A stretch of DNA of 64,000 nt from Piezodorus guildinii (GCA_023052935.1 CM041294.1:85421474-85485473); one strand, 5' to 3'; shown: positions 51,975 through 63,437, numbered from the stretch's first letter. Notes: generated by a model not told the origin, from the sequence alone. Program-made: numbers and translations.

Positions 51975-52594
51975 CTAGCACAAATACGACAATTCGAAAT
52001 TTTATATTTACTACAATTATACGCTCGAGATGTTACAACAAATTTTCACGGAAATTGTCTTACCCAAGTGCTGCTTTATACCATGCATTTCGCATCTTTT
52101 TGTGATTTTCTAAAAAAATTCTATAACGATTTTTATTAAACTTGCTTTACCAGTGTGAAAATTTAATAGGCTTTAATATAATGTAGTAATATAATTATGA
52201 TAGAAATAGTCTGACAGGGCATAATTGTTTGTATTGCATTGATGAAATACGGAGAAATACACATGTGAAACCATCGATAACCTACTGAAAGAGAAAACTG
52301 CAGAAATTATTTTTTTAATGCAAGTTTTTGTATTTTGAACATAAGAGCATTAATATTTATACGGTATTATAGCATTAATATTACATTAGTAATATAAACG
52401 GTTGGAGATTTTAGAAAAAAATGGAGGTAATGGAGAGTGATAAAAGTCGATAAAACTGACTGTTTGTTGTGGATAATTGTTGTCGGAACTCAATTCAGTC
52501 AAATCTTTTTTATCACTAAGTTTATTTAAGAATTCTTAAAATGATTTTAACATAGGATTAAGTGAAAGTCTTGTGTAGCGCGCACCATATTTTT
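51975..52594 (+). repeat. Family F, second copy of a direct pair
   Basis: Starts mid-element (GACAATTCGAAATTTTATAT), shows GCTTTATACCATGCATTTCG, GATAGAAATAGTCTGACAGG and the end ATTAAGTGAAAGTCTTGTGT plus AGCGCGCACC. Confidence 0.8.
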
Positions 52595-53416
52595 ATTTTA
52601 TTTTAATGACGTAGAGGCTTAATGTATTATATTATTTATGTTATGTATTTGTTCTACTTATCTAATAATTAGTATAACCCTACATAACTTGTGTAATGTA
52701 ACACTTATTGATTGTTACTGACTTTCCTTGACTATTCTAGACATCTTACGATCGCATCCTCTCCTCTATAACCTCAGTTACATAGCTTACTCTTCCTAAC
52801 AAGTTTGGCGTGAAAGTAATTTCTCTCTAAGTATGAGCATTCATTCCTTATTTATAAGGACATCTTCACTCGGATGACCCCTCGGACTCCGGAAACTGTT
52901 GTGCAGTGAAATAGGAAGCCGGGATATGGTATATCCTTGATATAACCGGTTGAGAAATTCCGCGACTGGCGATGCTTCGAAGTAGAAAGTAGAGAGTATG
53001 GCAACTTTGTATTCTCTGATCGTAGCTTGCTGTTCCGATGTAATCAATTTACCAGGATTGCCCGCGTTTGTTTGATATTTGATCTTATTTCTACAGGTGT
53101 ATTCGGTCGCTGATCCTACTAATATTTGATTATATATATATATATATTATATATATATTATATATATTATATATATATATATATATGTTTGGATAAATTC
53201 GTGTTTAAGCTAAAAAAAAAAAATATAATATAGAAAATACTACGAAGTTATGGAATAAAGTATGATCACCAAAGTTAGTTCTGACATGCCTAGTAATTAA
53301 TACAAGAATATAATGAATTATAATTATATTAAAAATTAAAAAAAGGAAGAAGTTGACAAAATAGTTATGTAGAGTAGATTATAGAAGTTCGTTAGAGGGC
53401 AGTATCAAAATAGATC
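52595..53416. other. Unassigned stretch with (TA)n
   Basis: 52840-53060 is mildly GC-richer, with a 68-codon minus frame (EFLNRLYQGYTISRLPISLH in part) that looks protein-like but matches nothing I know. TA tract with interruptions at 53131-53186. Confidence 0.35.
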
Positions 53417-53986
53417 ACAATTGAGAGTTTATTTCCAAAGGTACAATAACAATTTTAGGAATTTTACAGGAAGCGCAAAAATCTTAGTACTATATATTAA
53501 ACCAACTTATTTTATTCTTTTCTCATTAAACTTTTGAGTTATTTTATTTTTTTCATTTTATTAAATTAATTCTGTTGTTATTTTTACTTATTTTTTAATT
53601 ATTTTACTCTAAGACTCTGGTCTTAAGACTATTTTTTATTTCCTGTAATATTATTCTTAAGGGACTCGTTCCCAGAATAAATAAAGAATTATATTATTAT
53701 ATTATTAAACTCTAGTATAATATTTTTAATATATTAATAAAACTTTTTTAAAGTTATGGAATGAAATTATTTAGTGTGATTAGAAACGAAACGTGTAATT
53801 ATTACTTTTAGTAAGTAATTATGCACTTCTAAATAACGCTTTTCAAATACTTAATTGATTCATTATAGTATTTAAAATAAATAAAAGCTTTAGTAAATAC
53901 TAAATGACGAGAATACAAATATGTCAAAATATCAATTTCGTTAAAAAATGTCTTTTAGTACCTTTTGGAAATCAACGTTTTAATTA
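53417..53986. mobile_element. Family H MITE, second copy
   Basis: Left end ACAATTGAGAGTTTATTTCC, followed by GGAATTTTACAGGAAGCGCA, equals the reversed right end of the copy at 39357-39762. The right end (TAGTACCTTTTGGAAATCAA, CGTTTTAATT) equals its reversed left end. At 570 bp it is longer; the interior includes TTAAGGGACTCGTTCCCAGA. No transposase frame. Confidence 0.82.
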
Positions 53987-54005
53987 AAAGTAAACTTATT
54001 TAATT

Positions 54006-54050
54006 GTGTGCCGATGTTTCGGCCTAAGTGTTAGGCTTTAATCAGTTCTA
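54006..54050 (-). ncRNA. Hammerhead-like motif, variant core
   Basis: Minus strand: AA, CTGATTA, a perfect stem II hairpin GCCTAA-CAC-TTAGGC, CGAAAC, ATC, GGCAC. The first core box has two changes from CTGATGA; the second core and an NUH-type triplet are intact. Similar in flanks (GGCACA) to 16383-16424. Probably inactive. Confidence 0.5.
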
Positions 54051-54089
54051 AGAAAAAAACAAGGTAACTACTATAAAACATAAATAGGG

Positions 54090-54392
54090 ACTGGCTTTGT
54101 AACTATCATGCTAGCCACCGTAGCAAAGGTTGTGAGTTCTATGACTAGGTCACGGGTACAAACACGGCAGGATTTTTTTAAATGGGAGTAAAAACTCCTT
54201 GATTTTACCTTCAGAGAGAACGTAAAAAGGTGGTCCCGAGCCTGTGCGATGCCAAGTACTAGTTAAAGATCTCTATTCTAATTAAACATGGATAGGCAAA
54301 ATAGAGGACTACCGCCGTGGACAAATCTGACATCGTCTAATTAGCCACAGTAGCATAAAGTGTTATGATGTTAAATGAATAAACAAACAAAC
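54090..54392 (+). repeat. SINE family A copy with duplicated head region
   Basis: The head appears re-arranged (ATCATGCTAGCCACCGTAGC then GGTCACGGGTACAAACACGG); the body is typical (GGTGGTCCCGAGCCTGTGCG) with a 15-base insertion (GTGGACAAATCTGAC) before the ATCGTCTAATTAGCCACAG block; tail AAATGAATAAACAAACAAAC. Confidence 0.88.
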
Positions 54393-54902
54393 AGACGATC
54401 TGAATTTTAATAGGCTTTTAGACTATATAGGTTTCATTCTGTTAGGCTTTTAAGTTCTATTTACTATTACTACTGTCTATTTTGAAACAAATTGTAATAT
54501 TGAGATATATTAAATATTGAAAAACAAATTGTTAGGCTGTTATTAATTTAATTTTTTGTGATTTATATGTCTAAGGTCACTAGTTCAAATGAGGCCGATG
54601 TTCACACGGCTGTATATGCAATGAGCTACCAGGTTTTCCCTAATTTTCCTGTATTTTATCATCTCTTGGACCGTATTTATTTTATTATTTGAGAATCAGT
54701 TGCCAAGTGGGATAAGAATTTGTGTTAAGTAATCGATTTTTATCCCTTACCCAGACATTGAATAAACCTGTGATATTAAAGTCTATTTTTAACTTCTTTG
54801 GACTAATAATTCTTGGTATTCGGTAATGATGGGATCGTTTGATAGCAACGTAAGAAAATAATGAAAACGAAATTCTTGGTATAAAAAATAATTAATTTAA
54901 TC
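54393..54902. other. Unassigned stretch
   Basis: 54570-54780 has a B-box-like GGTCACTAGTTCAAATG and a body-like downstream part, so it may be a further lone SINE; otherwise nothing recognised. Confidence 0.3.
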
Positions 54903-55286
54903 TATGCGGCAATACTTGCACCACTGCTATATATATTATACTCGCACGACATACCAGACAGTTCAAACATCCTGACGGCAACATACGCAGACGACACTGC
55001 AATCTTATCAAAACATGAAGATCATACTCAAGCCTCACTGACTATACAACATCACTTACAAAAAGTACAGGATTGGTGCAAGCTGTGGAAAACTAGACTA
55101 AACTATGACAAATGCCAACATATGACATTTACACTAAGACGTGAAACCTGCCCACCAGTGTACATCGATAACATACCAATACCACAAACAGACAGTGTCA
55201 ACTACCTTGGACTAACTTTTGACAGGAGAATGACTTGGGGCCCGCACATTAAGAAAAAACGAAAGACACTAAACCAAAGAAGTAGA
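54903..55286 (+). pseudogene. Jockey-clade reverse transcriptase fragment, second subfamily
   Basis: One open frame from 54903 to 55286 (no ATG at its start, truncated at both ends) reads YAAILAPLLYILYSHDIPDS, then TATYADDTAILSKHEDHTQA, WCKLWKTRLNYDKCQHMTFT, YIDNIPIPQTDSVNYLGLTF and DRRMTWGPHIKKKRK. It contains the L-x-P-x-L-Y block, the catalytic YADD with both aspartates and the Y-L-G-[LV] block. It differs in sequence from the YADDTCVLS subfamily at 35695, and resembles the canonical Jockey YADDTAI motif more closely. It stops where an unrelated 40 bases and a SINE A begin. No internal stop. Confidence 0.88.
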
Positions 55287-55332
55287 CTGCGATACCAGCA
55301 AATTGATTTTATTAACGACCACGGTACTTTAG

Positions 55333-55520
55333 AGGTCACCTGTAGTGTAGGGCTTAATATAATAACCCTCATGCCCAATGTCGCTTGTTAAAACCTTGTC
55401 AAAACCAGACTATAATCGTTAAAGATGTCTTTCCTAAGAAAACCTGGATAGGGAAAACTTAGGACTCACACTTAGCCTCAGTAGCTTTATGTGACGTCAA
55501 ATAAATTAACAATAAATTTG
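55333..55520 (+). repeat. SINE family A, deleted copy
   Basis: Head GGTCACCTGTAGTGTAGGGC, a large deletion of the middle, then TCGTTAAAGATGTCTTTCCT and the end CAAATAAATTAAC. Confidence 0.75.
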
Positions 55521-56160
55521 TGCGTGACTTTTTAACAATAAAATTAAATGGAGATTCATTCACAGCCTCTTCCCCTGGAAATGTAATACCCTTTAGCTAA
55601 CTGGCGGCAATTCACAAAAATAGGCGTAGGGAGTGATGACCCTACTTGAATGATCAAGAATCATAGGAAACTACATCGTGCGGCCAAGCGCCTACAACGG
55701 CCTGTAACGCCTTTCAAGAAAAACATCATAAATATAAAAAGTTATTAAAACTAAACGTTTTTAGCCGTTAAAAATACAATAACAGTTTGACGTGTCACCA
55801 TGGTAACCTGCTTTTAATAAATGGATTTCATAAGCAAACATATTTTTTATAAATTGAGTATCTTTGCTGATACTGGTTAAGTTTAATTTTTTTTTTGCTT
55901 TTTAGTTAAAAGTTCGATTATAGTTCAAACGAATACTTATTATTATTATTTTTTAATGAGGTTTTAGAATTTTTTTTTAGTCTTCTGAAAGGACGAATAT
56001 TCCGAAACGTGGCCTTATTGCACATTTAGACGTTGAACCGGATCTCCTAAAAAAAATTAAGATTCACGATATTCATTTTTAATACTGCGATGACCAGAAA
56101 AGTTAGAGTAATGGCACATCATTTAATAATTATAGATAAAGCTAAATAAATTATTTATTT
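55521..56160. other. Unassigned stretch
   Basis: 55570-55730 is GC-richer (gcggccaagcgcctacaacg) without a frame. 55983-56013 (CTTCTGAAAGGACGAATATT, CCGAAACGTGG) looks faintly like a hammerhead with a broken first core. The rest is AT-rich. Confidence 0.35.
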
Positions 56161-56697
56161 AGATACCGATTACTACAACACTTACTAGACAAACGTTCAA
56201 AACTTCCAATTTATTACAAAAAGCTCATTTATGTTACCATTATCAGACCCATCTGGACATATGGAATCGAGCTTTGGGGCTCAACTAAACCATCTAATTC
56301 CTCTCGTATTCAATCCTTACATTCCAAAATCCTTCGCAAAATCCTAAATGCTCCTTATTTCGTTACGAATAAAATCATACATAATGACCTAAATATCCCA
56401 TTTGTCGCAGAACTAGCCCGAAACAGATACGCCTCTTTTCATTTCAAACTCCCAACCCACAAGAATCCTCTTGTACGCAACTTATCATTCCCATCTATTC
56501 CTGACAACCCTCCGAGGCGATTGAAAAGACGATGGCCTCGAGACCTACTTTAATTAAATTGACTTTGAAGTGCTACCACTGGGTAGTTTCTTCACAAGAC
56601 ATTATCACGCCCATAAGTGTCAATTAGCCCATTTACTTGTTGTATATATTGTATGTACAGTTGTAATTATCAATAAAAATATTAAAAAAAAAAAAAA
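56161..56697 (+). pseudogene. Jockey-clade ORF2 3' end, unbroken 130 codons
   Basis: Short 5'-truncated insertion; the coding part 56161-56553 is open to its natural TAA. It reads RYRLLQHLLDKRSKLPIYYK, KLIYVTIIRPIWTYGIELWG, RIQSLHSKILRKILNAPYFV, HNDLNIPFVAELARNRYASF and PPRRLKRRWPRDLL. The 3' UTR contains CTGGGTAGTTTCTTCACAAG and ends in A13. TATTTATTT flanks both sides (56152-56160 and 56698-56706), a probable 9-base target duplication. The lack of stops suggests this is the youngest Jockey insertion here. It has no reverse transcriptase core and no start codon. Confidence 0.92.
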
Positions 56698-57116
56698 TAT
56701 TTATTTGATTATTTGAGTAAGATTTTTAACTTGAGTAACGGCTATTAAATAATAAAATAGTTGCCGTATTATTTTTACGTTCTATTTATATGAGGATGTA
56801 GCTAGTGGTTATAAAATTATACATTATTTTGATTTCTCAAACAATTATAATAATTTTTACCAATATCTAGAAACTTTCTAATCTTTCATGTTCATAAAAT
56901 ATTCGATTTATAGCTTTTGGCTTTCGACATTCGAGTTATTGCTTTTTTACAGCGAAAAATAATAGAAAGTCACAACCATCTTTTCCTTTTTAATTTAAAG
57001 TTCTTTAGAAATGTAAATTAAAATTAATTGTGTACTCCGTATTTAGCAAATTTATAAATAGTTAATATTTTTACTTATTTTTTTTTTTTATGATTCATAG
57101 AAAGTGAAATTCATAG
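56698..57116. other. Unassigned AT-rich stretch
   Basis: Nothing recognised. Confidence 0.35.
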
Positions 57117-58040
57117 TATAAAAATCTGGTGCGGGCAACACACAACTTTCACTTATCTCGACTGTTTAAATCAATTTAAAAACTATTAAATATACTTCAA
57201 TTTGAAAAATATTTGAAGTTGATATTAATAAAACGTGTATTCATTTTCGTTAGAAACATATGATTTAGATTAAATAATACAACAATATTAAATTGTTAAA
57301 CAGTAAGGAGTTTATTTTCCTTTCCTCACATTATATTACCTTTTACAACTTTTTGTATGCGATAAAATTTTTACTAAAATCTTTCTCTTTCCAACGGTAT
57401 ATTATACGTATGTTCTTATTGTCAAAAACACAAAAATTGCAATAAAAACATATGTTTGCACTTTTCGCCTTTAGTAGTTCATCAAATTCGCTCAAATTGA
57501 ATATTTAACTGTTATTTATCAATGCTAATTAGATGATGTGCCTATTTTTTTTAAATCTACAAAATTAAATATACGCTATAGGAAGAGATTTTAAAATCCT
57601 CAATCATTTAATCATTTAAGCCCTGTCAGACTATTTCCATCAGAATAAGACCTACGCCATATTAAAGCCCATTATATTTTACATCAACATAGCGAGTTTA
57701 ATCAAAATCTTTTGGGCTGTTTTTGAGAAAATCATAAACAAGTGCAAAATGCATGGTATAAAGTGACCCTTCTGGTTAGTTGATGAAAACGTTGCTGTAA
57801 CATCTCACGAGTATAGTTGTCTTAAATATGAATTCGCAGTTTCGTACGACTTATGGCTTTTTCGCTACACTTACCACAAACACATGGATGGACACACAGG
57901 CCTTTTTTCGAGACTTGGTCATTTGGACTCAGGAGACCCTAAAACGTGTATTTCTGTTGAAAAATGGAATTCGAAAATGTTCACGATCGCAATACTTCCC
58001 CTTACTGTATACTTCATATATAGGTAAGTGAATGTAAAAA
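57117..58040 (-). repeat. Family F, full-length minus copy
   Basis: Starts AAATCTGGTGCGGGCAACAC, ACAACTTTCACTTATCTCG; passes CTCTTTCCAACGGTATATTA, TGTTATTTATCAATGCTAAT, AAGCCCTGTCAGACTATTTC, ACATCAACATAGCGAGTTTA, ATGCATGGTATAAAGTGACC, TCATTTGGACTCAGGAGACC; ends TTCATATATAGGTAAGTGAA. 924 bp. The 67-codon plus frame at 57828 is within it and not a gene. Confidence 0.9.
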
Positions 58041-58349
58041 TATATTTGGGTCTTTATTTACTACGGGAAATGACATGAATCATACCAATCCTCTACAGTC
58101 TGCAAACAGTAAAAGATATCTTTGTTTGAGTTTGAATATGTCATAACCGGTTCTTAAATGAGAATATTGCGATTAAACTAAGTAGTATAAAAGTGACGTT
58201 AAATGAATAAAGAAAAATGGGGGAGAAACACTTAAACTACTTTTTATAAAAATATATTTTTAAAATTTGAAATTTCTTTCGATTCAGACTTTTTTTTTAC
58301 AATATAGTCTGTTACTGTCACAATATAATAAAGTATAGTAGTAATTTTT
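58041..58349. other. Unassigned stretch
   Basis: A SINE A tail scrap (AAAAGTGACGTTAAATGAAT) at 58188-58210; otherwise AT-rich. Confidence 0.35.
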
Positions 58350-59030
58350 TTTTTTTTTTTTATTATCTTTAATAATGAACCTTTGTAATAGACGAAAAAA
58401 ACTAATAAATAAAAAAATAATCCTTCTCACCTAAAAAATTTTACGTTAATAATATGTTTCTAGATACGTATAAATAATACGCTTTTAGATACATATAATC
58501 CGAAAAAAGAATTAAAAAAATATCTGTTTGTACGCCGTCCGCGGTTTGTCTCAGAAACTAATTAACCAATTTTATCGAATTTCGACACAAAAATACTAGG
58601 GCATCTAACGATGATCCTAACACCTAGACGTTGATATCAGCTAGTTATTTTTAAAATGGCGGCCGATTAAAAGTGATTTAATTCAATAACTGCGTTATTT
58701 TTTAAGATAGAGAAAATGAAACTAGAGTTTTCTAACCAAGAAAAAGTGAATAATTATAAAAAAGAAAAGACATTTTTTTTTAATTTAACCCACAAGCTTA
58801 GCTTAGCTACTTTTAAGGTAGAGAACAGATTTTATTAAATGCGATAAAAACAATTAAATGAACTATATATTCAAGTCACAAATTATATTAGATGTAATTC
58901 AACCAAAACTCTGTTATTATTGAAAATCGAAAAATCGAAAAGATTAGAAGTTATATAAACGGCTATCCTAATATATAGTTATTTGAAATAATAAAGACTA
59001 GTGTAATAATTCGCAGATTTTTTAATTTAT
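58350..59030 (+). repeat. Family G repeat copy
   Basis: TAATAATGAACCTTTGTAAT at the left; ACACCTAGACGTTGATATCA, AATAACTGCGTTATTTTTTA inside; AATTATATTAGATGTAATTC near the right. The block order is as in 26060-26815. Confidence 0.68.
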
Positions 59031-59086
59031 AAAATATTTAAATAACTCAGAGCCTAGAGCTGTGTTTTTTTTTTCTTAACATACTT

Positions 59087-59140
<54 letters not shown>

Positions 59141-59261
59141 TGATTAATTGTTCAATGTTTCTTTCTTTTTTTTTTGTAATATTGTTGTTATTTTGTTTAT
59201 TTTATAAATTAATGAACAAATAAAATAAAATGGAAAAAAAATTTAAATCTTGTCTTGTTTA
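59031..59261. other. (TA)n and AT-rich spacer
   Basis: TA microsatellite at 59092-59138 between two G copies. Confidence 0.7.
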
Positions 59262-59470
59262 TTTATTTTCGACAAAACGAAAAAAGAATCTTTGACACCG
59301 GTTCAGAACTAGCAGAGATATCGTTTTGAAATTAACAGTGGTGATTGACCATTTACCTTTGAATTATTTATTGCTTTTCAAATTAGGTTATTGCCTATAA
59401 ACAGCTATACCCTAATATAGTTATTTGGGAACAATTAACGATTGCGTAATAAAATGCAGCGTTTTTAACA
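59262..59470 (+). repeat. Family G repeat, 3' part
   Basis: ATATCGTTTTGAAATTAACA, AATTATTTATTGCTTTTCAA, TACCCTAATATAGTTATTTG and the end GCAGCGTTTTT. The same 3' part is seen at 450-660. Confidence 0.68.
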
Positions 59471-59911
59471 GTATAGTAATAGAAGATTTACCGGCTTACA
59501 TTTTTTTTTCCAAAAATTGAAAGATTTACTTAAGAGAACTGCTTAGTCGTATTACTCTCAATTGAGAAGAGAAGTTGTAAACTTGAATGGCTATTAAGTG
59601 GCGAAGTTGATGCCGACTAGGTCAACATTGCATCAACATCAACATCAACAGGGCTGTGTTTGGCGAGGGGCGATTGGCGGCGGCAATATCCGCCACCTCC
59701 CTCTCATTTCCTCTTCAAGGGAAAAATAGTACCTTAATGAGGCCAATTTCAACTCTACGCTTCGCAGGGAGGTTCGGAATAAGGGAGAAGGAGAAAAAGA
59801 ACTCAAGCTAAAGTGAACTTCGGTCCGTGTATTGGAAATCTTCAAGAGGAAGAAAAACCGGTGGCTTACAAGGGGAGGATTCCAAATGTGTCTCACCGGG
59901 TTCGATAAAAA
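59471..59911. other. GC-richer single-copy island
   Basis: 59600-59905 includes (CATCAA)n at 59630 and GC-rich sequence (cgattggcggcggcaatatc). An 83-codon minus frame has no recognised domain. It matches no repeat family here. Confidence 0.4.
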
Positions 59912-61482
59912 AAAAAATCTGGTGTTCGCAACACACGACTTTTACTTACCTCTGTAATTAAAATAAATTAAAAATTTTTTTAAACATTTGGAGATGAAAA
60001 TAAATTGTTAAAGAAATAATTTTTTTATTGGTTGGGATTTACAACTGTATAATACAAGTCAATTTGTGTGAAATATAAAAAGGGATGAAACACATTAGAG
60101 AAGCTTCCCAATGGAAGCACTCTAAAAATATTCTAAACTAGAAGGTCTCGGGGCCATCTCCTTTGCAGACGCCTCGGGGATTCTCAGGAATTGAAGAGAA
60201 AGAAAGGATTGAAACTAAAGGATCAGCTTGGGGATGGAGTTTCTAGATCGGACCAAATTAGCTACATACGGAACATTAAGGCCTTTATGGATGAGTTTAT
60301 TGGTGACAAAGTAAGGAGCATTGAGAATTTTACGAAGCATTTTGGATTGTAGGGATTGGATACGGGAAGAATTCGATGGTCATGGTGATAGTCATGTCGA
60401 TGAGTCTTTTGTATTTAAGTGGACGATTAGAACGTTAGTTTAGTAATTGTTGAAGTAACTGAAAGCAGCGACCAGTTTCTCGTCGTTTTAGTCTTCCAGG
60501 TTAGGCGTTTGTCAAGAAGTCCTAGGTGTTGGATCTGCGAAATATTGCTAAAGGACACTGTAGGGCAGTGTGTCATATGTTTACTTGATATTTCATAGCT
60601 CCTGTAAATATTTGCTACTCCTAGACACGACCTATGTCTTTGATAAACGTCGTGAAGTTTCTCGTTTTTTCAGTCTTGTATGAGGGTAAGGAAATAATTA
60701 AATTAAGTTTCAATAGAAACATGTGTTTTATTAACTAATCAATTATATTATTATCTACGACGATCACATTGTTTTACCGGCTTTTGAGTACTCTCTGTTA
60801 ACTTTTAAAAATTTTCTGTATAAGATAATACTTCTTCTAAAATCCTTGGCTTTCCAACGGTATATTATACATCTATAATACAGTTTTTTTGTTCAAAAAA
60901 ACAAAAATCGCATAAAAAATTTTTTTTACTCATTTCTCCTTTAGTTAGTTGTCAAATCCGTTCAAAATGTATATTTACCTGTTTTTTTAGCTATGTTAAT
61001 CAGATGATGTTGTAAATTTTATGAAATACACAAATTAAAGGTACTTAAGGGGTAGAAAATTTTAAATGTAGGCATTTAAGCCATGTCCGAGTATTTCGAT
61101 CAGAATAAAACCTACATTATATTAAAGCCCATTAAATTTTACATCGATATAGCGAATTTATTCTAAATCGTTTGAGCCGTTTTTGAGAAAATCGTAAAAA
61201 GGTGCAAAATGCATGGTATAAATTAGCCCTTCCGGTCAGTCGATTTTAGTTAAAAAAGTGTTGTAACGTCTCGGTCGTATAGTTGTCTTAAATATGAAAT
61301 TTCAGTTTCGTATAACTTTTCGTTTTCGTGCTGGTCTTACCACAAATACACGAGTACACAAACTTTTTTGCGGGACTTAGGAGACCCTAAAGGTGTATTT
61401 CCGTTGAAAACTGGAATTCGGAAAATTTCACAATCGCAATTCTTTTACTTACCATATATTTCATATATAGGTTAGTGAAAAT
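59912..61482 (-). repeat. Family F, minus copy split by Jockey
   Basis: Left part TCTGGTGTTCGCAACACACG, ACTTTTACTTACCTCTGTAA; interrupted at 60021-60687; resumes ATTAAATTAAGTTTCAATAG and runs to GCAATTCTTTTACTTACC and TTTCATATATAGGTTAGTGA. Complete apart from small gaps. Confidence 0.85.
60021..60687 (-). pseudogene. Jockey-clade 3' end nested in family F
   Basis: Minus strand from the T-rich boundary (TTGGTTGGGATTTACAACTG on plus) through the RRLK/W block at about 60165, LIHK and NAPY near 60290-60330, and the L-D-K-R block near 60500, to CTCCTGTAAATATTTGCTAC at about 60600, shared with the copy at 48334-49060. AAGAAATAAT (60011-60020) and AAGGAAATAAT (60688-60698) flank it as an imperfect target duplication. 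Many breaks. Confidence 0.85.
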
Positions 61483-61677
61483 AAAAATTATGGTAAAACT
61501 AGACATTAAATGTTTAGACTCAGCAAAATATTAGGAGCCAAGGCCCACTAGGAGTCGCGTAAAACGATCGGAACGTTTGCGCGCGAAAACTTTATTATTC
61601 CACTTAAAAAAAGGATAATTTTGCACCAAACTTATTTTTCTACTTCCACTAGAACCAGAAGTATTAAATATAATGTG
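61483..61677. other. Unassigned stretch
   Basis: Nothing recognised. Confidence 0.3.
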
Positions 61678-61790
61678 TTCTTACCCCACGGCTGAAATAA
61701 TAAAATAAGTAATTACCCTGTGACACTGGGGTTAGAACCCGAGCCTAGTAAAACACTGCTCTACCCACTACACCTAGCTGATAAATAAAA
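61678..61790 (-). repeat. tRNA-SINE head, family C-like
   Basis: Minus strand: GGTGTAGTGGGTAGAGCAGT (A-box), CTCGGGTTCTAACCCCAG (B-box), then TAATTACTTATTTTATTATT and CAGCCGTGGGG, the C-type junction. Confidence 0.7.
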
Positions 61791-62277
61791 ATATCTTACC
61801 TCAATAATGTATGGATCTTTCAACTCGTTGTTTAGCTAATGGAAAAAAAAATGCTTTTCATTCGAAAATTAAAAGTTTGGTTGTCTAGGAAGAAGAAGCG
61901 CTTACTTCAACTTGTCTAGAAGTAAGAAGGAAGTCTTCTAAATTATTAATTCTATCTCTCACAGTGTGTCAGCTTCAGTTTATTCCTGAAGGAACCCGAA
62001 GTAGGCAGGTAAGGGCTTTTAAGGAGTGAATAATGAATAAGAAAGTGATATAATGATGGAGATGGCTACGCTAATATATAACTATTATACACTATAATAT
62101 GTATAATAATCTATTGCCAACTGTGTTTATCAGAGCGACGTAATAATAAGCGATCATTAGTTGTGTAATAACGCGATTATTGCTGCCTTGTTTCACATCT
62201 CTTGCAATATTCATAAAGTTATTCTCACCAACTCTTTGATGTTTGGAATATATTGAGTGTTATTAATATATCTTTTT
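61791..62277. other. Unassigned stretch
   Basis: Nothing recognised. Confidence 0.35.
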
Positions 62278-62409
62278 ACTTTCCTTACCTATATATGAAA
62301 TATATCGTAAGGGAAGTACTGTCATCGTGAAAAGTTTCGAATTCCAGTTTTCAACGGAAATACACGTTATAGGGTCCTCTGAGTCCAAATAATCAAGTCC
62401 CGAAAAAAA

Positions 62410-62434
62410 GTGTGTGTGTGTGTGTGTGTGTGTG
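62410..62434. repeat. (GT)n microsatellite inside family F
   Basis: About 12 units at the position where other F copies have a short GT-rich word. Confidence 0.9.
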
Positions 62435-62541
62435 GTAACTAGCGCGTAAACGAAGAGTCCTATAAAACTGAAATTTTATATTTAAGACATATGTACGCCC
62501 GCGACGTTACAAAAACTTTTTCATCAAAATCATCTTACTAG

Positions 62542-63437
62542 GTTAGGTTATTTTATTTATGGGCACAAAACATCTGGGGTCTTTAGCGCCCTTTTCTATT
62601 TACATAAAAATTTCATTAGATCTTTTTTAAACAAATCAAATGTTTTTAAAAACTCAATTGTTTTTCTAATCATTGTGGTGTTGTCACCTAGTATCCTCTT
62701 GAGGTTTCTTTGAATATTTTCTGTTAGAAAAAAGTTTTGGTAGAGTGGGCAGTCCTCAAAGATGTGGCAGATGGTCAGTCGCTGGTTGCAGTTCTCACAC
62801 TTTGGAGCTGTGCTTTTCTCTATAAGGTATCCATGGGTCAGTCGCGTGTGTCCTATTCTTAAGCGAGTCATGACAAATCCTTCTCGCCTGTTAACACTGT
62901 TGGCGCTCTTCCACGGTTTAACATCGGATTTGATACTTCTTAACTTATTCGACTCTTCTGTATTTTCCCAAAGCTCGGCCCATGTCATTGTCGCTTGTTT
63001 TTTTAGATAAGCGCATATATCAGATTTTGTAAATATCGGGGTGATTTCTGTACAGGATAATGCTGCTTCTTTGGCTGCTTGGTCTGCTTTTTCGTTGCCT
63101 TTTATCCCTACATGCGATGGTGTCCAAACAAGAACCACGCTTTTGTTTATACATTTTAGCATCGAAGCATTGGCTTGGGCTTTCTTTATCACTGTATCAT
63201 TGGAATAAATATTTGTAAAAGTCATTAGGAAAGATAAAGAGTCCGTGAATATTACGAATTCTTCCTCTTCACACTGTAGGATTTTGTATAGTGCTGAACT
63301 AATTGCGTAACTTTCTGCTGTGAAGTTGCTAGCAGTGTGTGTGGAAGTCTGTAATTAACAATATTGGGTTCGATTACAACAGAACATCCAACGCTATTTT
63401 CTCTTTTTGAGCAATCTGTATAAATATGGGTCCTATT
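62542..63437 (-). pseudogene. I-clade-type element: RNase H plus zinc knuckle, 5'-truncated
   Basis: Retrotransposon ORF2 C-terminus. CATCTTACTAG flanks both sides exactly (62531-62541, 63438-63448). From 63437 the minus strand reads RTHIYTDCSKRENSVGCSVV, a frame change inside a CA run near 63345, then HTASNFTAESYAISSALYKI, EFVIFTDSLSFLMT, VLVWTPSHVGIKGNEKADQA, GFVMTRLRIGHTRLTHGYLI, the knuckle CENCNQRLTICHIFEDC (C-x2-C-x7-H-x4-C) and IRKTIEFLKTFDLFKK to TAG/TAA near 62596. All four RNase H acidic residues are visible (D of YTD, E of TAE, D of TDS, D of KAD). The RNase H degrades the RNA strand during element copying. The 3' end is ATAAATAAAATAACCTAACC with no poly(A). A single two-base expansion is the only break seen in about 280 codons. 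Clade named from the RNase H and R-L-R-I-G-H-T-R-L-T-H pattern. Confidence 0.9.

Noticed and set aside
55983..56013. Hammerhead-like CTGAAAGGA...TTCCGAAACGTGG
   Set aside because: Core box 1 lacks two bases and the cleavage triplet is GTG, not NUH; kept only as a note.
62541..62556. Interstitial telomere array
   Set aside because: Only about two TTAGG-like units, and they are the fixed 3' end of a retroelement insertion bounded by a target duplication.
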